Notes under the pieces: model-generated
Database searches by the model: none
Told to the model about the DNA's origin: nothing
Seen by the model: only the letters and a program-made list of their open reading frames with translations
Translations under genes and position numbers: made by a program
Source of the DNA: Rutstroemia sp. NJR-2017a BVV2
Taxonomy: Eukaryota; Ascomycota; Leotiomycetes; Helotiales; Rutstroemiaceae
Reading direction: 5' to 3'
DNA: 64,000 nucleotides
NCBI GenBank assembly: GCA_002946415.1
Contig: NJPS01000076.1
Location: forward strand, 1,240,001 to 1,304,000
Part shown: piece after piece, positions 56,601 to 64,000 of the stretch
Layout of the letters: every line of letters begins with the position of its first letter
Position numbering within the stretch: position 1 is the first letter of the stretch

Positions 56601-57374
56601 GTGGAGAACCCGAATGTCCCCAAACATCACCCGGCACGGAATGGAAAACAGTGGTTCCCCCCACGTCAACACCAACAAGCGACACGGGACCTTCTCTCCC
56701 CTTCACAACCACCAATGTCGTAGGGGATGTCCAGCTCTGCACTTCAATAAAAACGACCGAGTACGCCAACCTTCCCGTAACAGAATGCTTTGGACCCACC
56801 TTGACGACTCACACGCTTCCTTACGCCACAGGTATCTGTAAAGTCCACATCCACGAATTCATCGGCGAAGAGAAAGGCGGTCGTGGAATTTTTGCTGCTA
56901 AAATTGATGCATATGACGGCAGCGGTGCCTTGGTCCACACTCTAGATAAGCATGACCAATGGTCATATTACGGAACGACGTTGACGATACCAAAGGGTCC
57001 GTTCCTATCCGATATCAATATTGATTTCCTGGAGGGCGAAGCATCCACGCAAAGCAATAAGAGGAATCGAATTTCCGAGAAGAAGCGCGATGCTATATTA
57101 CCATTCGGTATGGACTTTGACGTGCAGATCTCTTCAGATGCAGCTACTGTGTGGTCGACGAAAGATAGGGACACCAAAAAGTTCCCACATTGCCAGGTGG
57201 GCGATTGGGATACCCATGATGATGCAGGAAGGGATATATTTTTGGAAATGTATAGTGTTATACCGGTAAGAATTTGCTTTTTATCATATCGTTCTCAAAC
57301 TATGATAAGACGTCATCGAGCTAATACGATTTTTCTAGGACCGCCAAATAGATTGCCGGTGGCAATGTCTATAG
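53623..57374 (+). CDS. Large Ser/Thr-rich secreted protein with Cys modules
   Basis: Six exons (53623-54616, 54667-55224, 55283-55507, 55573-55760, 55808-57265, 57339-57374), 1152 residues. Signal peptide MPSMKMFISIVFLTLLADSL. Residues about 90-270 are Ser/Thr/Pro repeats of roughly 30 residues (STIIPPPNSGSN-like), likely heavily O-glycosylated. Next is a Cys cluster (SGCVQTCTP, CGEPSCSTISGC, CTSSCSTCYS), then a KR-containing stretch, a globular part (LIGKASGGAQMWWVMKDE, SILKQYFSSRVTAENCDEF), another Ser/Thr linker and a final domain (VHIHEFIGEEKGGRGIF ... HCQVGDWD ... DRQIDCRWQCL). The end resembles a module at the C-terminus of some fungal wall-acting proteins; I do not name it. No enzyme active site is visible. 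It lies tail to tail with LAS21. Confidence 0.75.
53931..54310 (+). repeat. Degenerate coding repeats (Ser/Thr/Pro), about 90 nt
   Basis: Units carry forms of GGCTCTAGCTCAACGATAA followed by CCTCCCCCAAATTCGGGTTC. They are diverged but clearly related and encode about four to five 30-residue Ser-rich units. Confidence 0.7.
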
Positions 57375-57603
57375 GATTTGCAAAGCTATGTTGTACACCT
57401 GACAGAGACCTATTGTAAAGGTGTTCATTTCTACCTTTACTATAGATCTCTCGAAATTTTCTCTCTCATATATATCACAACTTCATAAGAAAAGTATCAA
57501 TATATTATATTGCTGCTACCAATTACCTTTTTGAGAAGTATATACAATTTATCTAGCTTTTCCCATACTCCCAAGCCTCAACAAACGGAAACCCACACCC
57601 ACC

Positions 57604-60600
57604 TTAACTTCCACCAAGTGCCCTCCCCAATCTAAACAAAAGCCCTCCCAGCAAAACATTCCCTCCCGAATGCATCCCTACACTCCAAACCATAGTATAC
57701 AAAAACTTCGGACTAAAAACCGTCCAAATGAAAAGATGCGTCCTCAAAATCGTACAAGCCATCATTGTGGCCGTCAAACTACATGTTACGAAAACCGTCA
57801 GGAAAGATATATAATCGGTCCAGATATTAGACTTCGTGTGAGTACTTTCTGCAATGGATGCGGGTTTGCGCTTAGCGCTCATTCGCTTCCAGTAGTCGAG
57901 AAAGAGGAGGTTACCCGCGGAAGCGCAGAATAGGGGGCCCGCCCAGTTGGAGACGAAGGTTAGGATGCCGACGGCGAGGATGTTGTAGGAGTCGACGCCG
58001 TTGTAGGCAGAGGAGAGGTCGACGGAGGAGATGGCGTTGGAGTTGCCGAAGGCGAAGAAGGAGAAATGTTGGAGAAGCAGGATGGTTGTTGAAATTTCAA
58101 CGAGGGAGAGGTTGAGGGCAGATAAAAGTTTGAAGAGGATGTCGAAGAGGAGAATCAGAGGAATGTTTGTGGCGCGCGATTGTGTGATTAGGAAAAGAGT
58201 GAAGAGGTCGTGTATGGTGCGCATTGGTACTGAAATTCATTAGCTGGGTTTACAAGAGAAGGAGGAGAATCTACCATGAGAACGTTGGTGACCGGCAACT
58301 TTACTGGCAGAAGTCGTGCTGGATGATCCGAAGCCAGCCAATATCGTATACAGCAGTGCACATGCAATGCCTATAAACACCAATCTTGCTCTGAACACCA
58401 AAGGGATACCAATATCACGTTCCGCAATTGACTTTGCAAGACCGGACAGTAGCTCAGGCGAATCTTCATAGGTAAATGCGAGCTTAAATGTAACAGCTGC
58501 TGTAGTTAATAGAGTTGAGATAGCTCCAGCAACTACTTGTGGGAAGCCAGAGAACCCTTTACTAGCCAGTGATTGTAGATTCCATAGATATGTGATAGCG
58601 ACAAGATTCCAGAGGGTCCCTCGATGCTGGGAGAAAAAGGTGCGAGCTATATCCGGATCTCCAGCGAATTTTTGTCCTGTTTGGTTCCAACGTCTAGCAG
58701 TTCTTGTAAGAGAGAGAACCGAGATAGCTAGCAAAACAAAAAGGCGAGATGGTAGCAATTGACGTCGGGTACTGGGGGTCGTTAGTCATATGTATCTTGA
58801 TATCAACAACACGTAAATTGCCTACCTTCCAACACACAATATGAAGAGCCATGCTGAAGATGTCCAGTACCAGAAGTGTTGCTCTTCTTCGACGTAACTG
58901 CTGGCAAACATCATGATCGAATATAGCAGGCATACGATTATGAATGGAAAGATGGCTTTGAATGACCTCTTGAAGAATGGCCATGCGGCTGCAGTTGCCA
59001 TCACAAATGCCAAAGCAGCTACAGCTTGGCCTGTAACAAGCTTTCTAACATCATAGTTGCTAGCTGTGCCACTCATCAGATCTTGAGCTTCTTTTAACCA
59101 CTTTAAGTTGTTAGTAGTAGAAGTATAATAGTAGCTAGGGACTTGCCTTTGTGATTGCTGCTACCCACGCATCGTAGTGTTCCCCATCATTCTGGAGCTG
59201 GTGTAGACCTTGAGTGACCCCCCTCCACTGACATGCAAGATCATCAACACTATTTGATAGTGTTTGGCAGTTCTCGGCAGGGCCTTCGCCTTCAAATGAA
59301 GGGAACGTTGCTGTAACAACACCAAGTATCTGCCTAGCATTTCTGAGCAAGATTTGGATTCGATCATTTCCTGCTGGATGTCAGCAAGTATACATGCAAG
59401 ATAATTTGCTAACATACTGTCAGGCCAAAATACAAGGAAATCATCAATGAAGGCACCGAGATTGTTTCGCGGCACGGGAAACCCAAGGAGTGCTCCAAGT
59501 GTAGGAGCTATATCAGACTGCTCGACCGTTTTATAATATTGGAATTCCTGCTCAAAAGGTGCAGGCACCTGGAGTGTCTGGTCTTTGCTTCGGACATCCT
59601 TGAACTTCGGTGACATGAAGACTAGGGCCGGGGAAGTCTCGCCAGGGCTAGAACCGCCGTGGTTGCCCACATCATTCATGCCATGGTCGCCGCAGAGAAC
59701 CAGGAGAGCAGAGCTTAGGTGATCCTTAGATTCCATGCTTTCATAGATTTGACGTACTATTCCGTCCATTTCTTGCTGTTTAGGAACCATGTTTGGGCTT
59801 GTAATGTTAGTCTCTATACTTATAGATTTGACTGTACATCCTACCTCCGTGGTCCTGCCTTGTGCCCGATATGATCAAGTCCTAGATAGTGAAGAACCAT
59901 TGTATTCCATTCGTCGCTCTTCAATGCCTCGGGGATATTCCTGGTTACATTATGGTCTACTTCCGTAAAATCCTAATGAATTCATTTTCAGCTATATTTC
60001 TATATATCATATTATTCGATCGACTGACCGAAACAAAAAAGCTCGAAGTCCCATCTGCCGTATCAAAAGTTTCCGGGAATAGCTTCAACCAGGTGTCATC
60101 ACCGAACATAACCATCTTCCCCGTCCCTTTTGCCTTCATTTGTGCGAGCCATGTGTCTTGCGTCGCCAAGGATGAGGTAGTGTCTGATTCGGCGAAATTC
60201 AAGATCACATCCAGGAAAGATGGTATGGAACCAGTAGTTATGGCTTTGATTCTGGGCATGGTAATAGTCGGTGATGTCGCATGCGCTGTGAATGGAAGCG
60301 CTGCTCCGTTGGAAATGAGGCTGCAGGCAGTCATTAGCCATTCAATCTATGGCTTCAGATAGCTCCAAACTTACCTCTGTGTGAACTGAAACCCCGAAAT
60401 GTTCGAATATACAAAATCGCTGTCATGTAAGCTTCCATTCCCGAGCATAAGGGACCATTGTACCTTCTCAGAGCATCCACAACCATAAAGATCACTTTAT
60501 CGAATGGCGCTCCCGGAGGCGCTCCATATTCCAAAGACTCATACTGCGCCAACCCAGACAGAAATGGCTTATATGGAAAAAACCCACTGGCGAAAGTCAG

Positions 60601-60663
60601 GATAGCAATAGGGATGAGAGCATTTGCTGCTATGAGCAGGAGACTGCGAATTTGAGAAGCCAT
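57604..60663 (-). CDS. LAS21: GPI ethanolamine phosphate transferase 2 (Las21/Gpi7)
   Basis: Nine exons (60663-60464, 60419-60375, 60320-60029, 59972-59845, 59797-59418, 59370-59147, 59100-58826, 58771-58275, 58229-57604), 888 residues. An N-terminal membrane anchor is followed by a lumenal alkaline-phosphatase-fold domain: VIFMVVDALRSDFVYS (metal site), TAHATSPTITMPRIKAITTG with the nucleophile Thr, FTEVDHNVTRNI, LDHIGHKAG and GDHGMNDVGNHGGSSPGE. The C-terminal half has many membrane helices and the conserved DLFTLFLITQSRATNIPL. It adds phosphoethanolamine to the second mannose of the GPI anchor in the ER. The intron at 59146-59101 begins GC and ends AG. The stop is 229 bp from the stop of the secreted-protein gene. 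Confidence 0.93.
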
Positions 60664-61168
60664 TGCGCCAATTATTCGGATGGCGGCGCGCTGAGATTCC
60701 TAGATACTTTCATTGAACGAAACCAACAGCAAGGCGAATAGGGACTCCCGCTGCCATCACTATTTATTTAAATAGAGCTGGTTCGTGTAAGGATGGTATT
60801 AAGGGCAACCATGGGTAAAGTTAACCTTAGGTGGCAGTAAGAAAACGCATTTTGGCGTCTTCGATAAGGATTCCTTATCGTGGAAATTTTTGAAATTTTT
60901 GTGAGAGCAAGTTATCGTCTGAGATACTATGAAGTTCCGCTCAAAGGGTCATGCAACCGGATATAATTGCCAGACGAAGCTTCAACTTGTACTTATGAGA
61001 ACAGATCTATTCAATACAGATCACTTCAATATCTTGAGCACACCCCAATGGCTTGGCTTCTGTGCATCGAATGTGTACTGCAACAACACCCCACTACGAA
61101 CTCCAGACTCCGACCATGACCTCCTGATGCGCCAGCAAATTCATTGTGATCAATTTTCCTTCGCAATA
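60664..61168. other. Promoter region of LAS21
   Basis: 505 bp between the LAS21 start and the end of the DUF2423 gene, both on the minus strand. No other feature is seen. Confidence 0.5.
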
Positions 61169-61703
61169 TCATTTCTTTGCCTTCCCAACCCTCCCTCCAA
61201 CTTTCTTCCCATTCTTGTAGGTTGTGAAAGTCATTGTCTTGTGTCGACTGCTCCTCTTCTTGAAGATACGGTTCTTCGACGTCTTCGAGCTGAGTTTGTT
61301 GTTGTCCTTGTCTACTTCCATCTCTGCAGTTCCCGAGATCAGCGATTTGTAGAGTTGTGCGCAGATGCTTTGATATGTTAGAACTCACCTTCGGATTGCT
61401 TCTCTTGAGCTGTAGGCATAACATTGTTGTCCGAGGTATCTTCTCCAGACCCTGTTGATCGCATGTTAGAGCATATTCCTCGATGATACAGAATTGATAT
61501 TTCCCACCTTCTGCGGAATCTTTCCCGTCTTTTCCATCCATATCTACATCATCAGCCTTTGCTGATGGCTTTGGTTGTGATGCCAATTCCATAAGTTTCG
61601 CATGTAATCTCTCTGCTCTTGCATTTTCGACTGGACCAAACACTTTCGCTTTCAGAGCTGCATGATTCGCTTTCTTGGTACTTGCTCGCGCGCCTTTAGC
61701 CAT
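61169..61703 (-). CDS. Small basic nucleolar-type protein, DUF2423 (Ybl028c-like)
   Basis: Three exons (61703-61508, 61451-61389, 61323-61169), 137 residues. The N-terminus MAKGARASTKKANHAALKAK followed by VFGPVENARAERLHAKLMEL is the DUF2423 signature. A short acidic middle (DDVDMDGKDGKD) leads to a basic end (SSKTSKNRIFKKRSSRHKT, then YKNGKKVGGRVGKAKK). Yeast Ybl028c, the same family, is nucleolar and linked to ribosome assembly; the exact role is unknown. All introns are 53-66 nt. The single-exon frame over this region is misleading because it reads through both introns into a wrong phase. Confidence 0.9.
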
Positions 61704-62174
61704 GGCTTCAAAGGGTGAGGTATCGATTTAATGGAAAGAAAATTCGAAGAGGGTTGTAGTTGCGACGGGAAAGTTCGTTTTCTTCTTCCTGATCTCGCGC
61801 AACAATTTTTAGCGGCGTACTGATTTTACTGATTTTACTGATTTGATTATCTTAGCGTGGATTGAAGCACTTCTGCCGGTTGCCGCCGCCTAAAACAATG
61901 CAGGCAAGTGCGCCCTCACAGACCTTACTATTCGCCTCGATTCACTGAGGTCGAGACTCGGAGCAGGCCAAATTCACAATTTATTCTGAGCACCAAGCTA
62001 GGAAGGACAACCAAAAACAAAACTCGAGCGGAAACAAGGATTCTCTTTCGCTATTTAATAGAGGTGTATGTTATCTGGAAAATTGATTCGTTCATCTTTG
62101 CTTTATTTAAACCTTCACGGGAATTTTGCTAAGTCTACCACTGTTAAGGCGATCATAGCAGTCAAAGATAGGAA
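61704..62174. other. Divergent promoter of the DUF2423 and SIZ genes
   Basis: 471 bp between start codons. A thrice-repeated ACTGATTTT-type stretch lies at about 61817-61845. No gene is seen. Confidence 0.45.
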
Positions 62175-64000
62175 ATGGCCTCGATGGGGGGTGGTGGTTT
62201 CCTCGATCCAGAACCATTCGTACGTCTGGTGAAGAATGGTGGAATGCTCAACAACACTCTGAAATCCATATGTTCAGCAGAAGGGTTAAAGACGAATGGT
62301 GTTAAAGCCGAACTACAGAACAGAATAATCGAAAGTACGTTTTATGCGCATGTCATATCGATGAGCTCGCGGTTTCACGGTCCTTCCAACTGAGCTCCAG
62401 GCGCGACGGGACTGGTGGCGGAATATAAGAAGCAATAGCTTGCTAACCTGTTTGTCACTGTTCAGAAATTCGAGCATATGCGAACGCGCAAGACGAGCAA
62501 AGATTTACTCGTCTGAGAAGGATCATCGAACGTCCGGATTCCATCCCAGCACGAGGCTACCTCAGCTACGGCAATTCTTCTTCCCCAGCTGCGAATCAAG
62601 CACCGAAGGGGGCTCCAGTATTCAATTACGGAGGGGCAGCCATGCAGTCGCAATCATATAATAATAAGGTGAACGGGTCTGGGATGAGTATGTGACTCCC
62701 GCCCCAAGGCTGCGCGCACACGATCTGACCATTTTTAGGACTGGAATTCAAGCCAAGCCCATTTTACACGATTCAAGAGCAATTAGGAGAGACGAAAACT
62801 TGTGAGGGTATGGTTATTGTCCGAGATCTCTAGGGAAAGTACTAATCGCATATACCAGCAATGGCGGCGAATCGTCATACCATGGCTATCCACCTTAAAC
62901 CCCAAAGTCACCCCATATTAGCCAGGATTCTAAACGACCCTGCACTTCGAGTTATGGTATTTTGCGCAGGTGAAGCCAATGGCAAGCAAGACATAGCATT
63001 TCCGCATCAATCCGAAATAAAAGTAAATGGGGGGGAAGTCAAGGCAAACTTACGAGGGTTGAAAAACAAGCCCGGAAGTACCCTGCCGGTCGATATTACG
63101 GACGAGCTCAGACTAAAGATTGCGGGTTACCAAAATAATATTGAAATGACATACGCATTGACAACGAAGGCAGGTCACGTTCAGGTTAATCTTCTCACTC
63201 CAATCCAAGATACCTAGCATTTCTCTTGGTGTTGGAACACTCGCAAAACTAAAGACCTGATTGCTGACGATCATTCTAGAAGTTTTATTTAGCTATTTAT
63301 GTTGTCAAGACCGTGTCCGTTGCAGACTTGGGGAAGAAGTTGGCAACTGGAAAGAAGATTACCAAGGACTTAGTTGTGAATGATAGTATGATCAGGTGTA
63401 CCCCCTTTCCCTTCACGCCAAGGCTAAATATCTTTAGTGATCAGTAAAGCACGCAATGCAGACATCGTTGCCACAGCTTCAGTACTGTCACTGAAGTGTC
63501 CAATATCCACGCTGCGCATCGAACTGCCATGTCGATCGGTTTTATGCAGGCACAACCAATGTTTTGATGCTACTTCCTACCTCCAGCTACAAGAACAAGC
63601 GCCCACGTGGCAGTGCCCAATATGCAACAATTCGGCCCCTTTTGAAAACTTAGCTGTTGACGAGTGAGTTCAAGCATCATCAACATTGAGGGGAGGGGAG
63701 TGCTAACATAAGCTTAGATACGTCAAGGACATTCTACAAAATACCTCCCACTCAGTAGACCAAGTCACAGTAGAACCCGAAGGCAAATGGAGTCTCTACA
63801 GCAAACCGGACCCCATGTCCACGCGAAACGGTGTAGCAAGCGACTCGGAAGACGATGATCTCATAGTCATCACCCGAACCAACGACAAGATCCACATGTC
63901 AACGCCCACTCGACCTCCCCCCACAAACGGCACTCTCACCCCCGCAACCCGCGAACCCTCCACATCATCTGCATATTCTTCTCGTCCCAACGGTTCATCC
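62175..64000 (+). CDS. siz1: SIZ/PIAS-type SUMO E3 ligase, 3' truncated
   Basis: Seven exons are visible (62175-62334, 62466-62687, 62739-62807, 62859-63184, 63280-63385, 63438-63663, 63718 to the edge), about 464 residues. A SAP domain comes first (LKSICSAEGLKTNGVKAELQ, residues about 25-55). Next is the PINIT region (LEFKPSPFYTIQEQL, then FPHQSEIKVNG and KFYLAIYVVKTVSVADL). The SP-RING follows: SLKCPISTLRIELPCRSV, CRHNQCFDATSYLQLQEQ, WQCPIC, with the zinc-binding Cys/His residues kept. After it comes VDEYVKDILQN, then an acidic DSEDDDLIVITR that looks like a SUMO-interacting motif. It promotes SUMO transfer from Ubc9 to nuclear targets. The reading frame leaves the window open. Confidence 0.93.

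Noticed and set aside
61026..61703. 225-codon unspliced minus frame as the gene
   Set aside because: It reads through two introns; splicing gives a 137-residue DUF2423 protein with a proper basic C-terminus.

Overview
The window is nuclear DNA from a filamentous ascomycete (Pezizomycotina). Genes lie on both strands and are split by many short introns (about 45-130 nt, GT..AG with CTAAC/CTGAC-like branch sites). There is a HET-domain gene and a STAND-type N-terminal domain gene, and fungal versions of GSK3, Tom40, COG1, Las21 and Siz1. The gene styles look most like Leotiomycetes, but that is a guess from general appearance. I see no bacterial-type operons, tRNA, rRNA, CRISPR or intact transposon. 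All gene models are spliced by eye; nearly all junctions were checked for frame and for family-like protein continuity.

Left arm, 1-14.3 kb: the end of an unknown conserved gene, two tandem methyltransferase genes (an O-methyltransferase and a UbiE/COQ5-type enzyme), an FAD/folate-type mitochondrial carrier, the micro-exon gene for Tom7, the splicing factor SF3b4, the cap-binding protein CBP80 and the kinase GSK3. Then comes a 10.8 kb stretch (14274-25102) with no convincing coding gene but some hairpins and short repeats.

Middle, 25-41 kb: Tom40, a 6-phosphofructo-2-kinase whose bisphosphatase half has lost its catalytic histidine, an allorecognition-like pocket (a STAND N-terminal domain fused to long acidic and HxRP repeats, then a 769-residue HET protein), a bZIP transcription factor and a four-helix MARVEL-like membrane protein.

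Right arm, 41-64 kb: two small cysteine-rich genes of the same design on either side of phosphoserine aminotransferase (serC/SER1), a GPI-type secreted Cys protein, COG1, RNase MRP subunit RMP1, an F-box protein, a 1152-residue Ser/Thr-rich secreted protein tail to tail with the GPI-anchor enzyme LAS21/GPI7, a small basic DUF2423 protein, and a SIZ/PIAS SUMO ligase cut by the right edge.

Most genes are housekeeping (mitochondrial import, RNA processing, glycolytic control, Golgi and GPI-anchor work) and do not form one pathway. The parts most likely to be new are the paired Cys-rich genes, the repeat-bearing STAND-N protein beside the HET gene, the large secreted protein and the gene desert.
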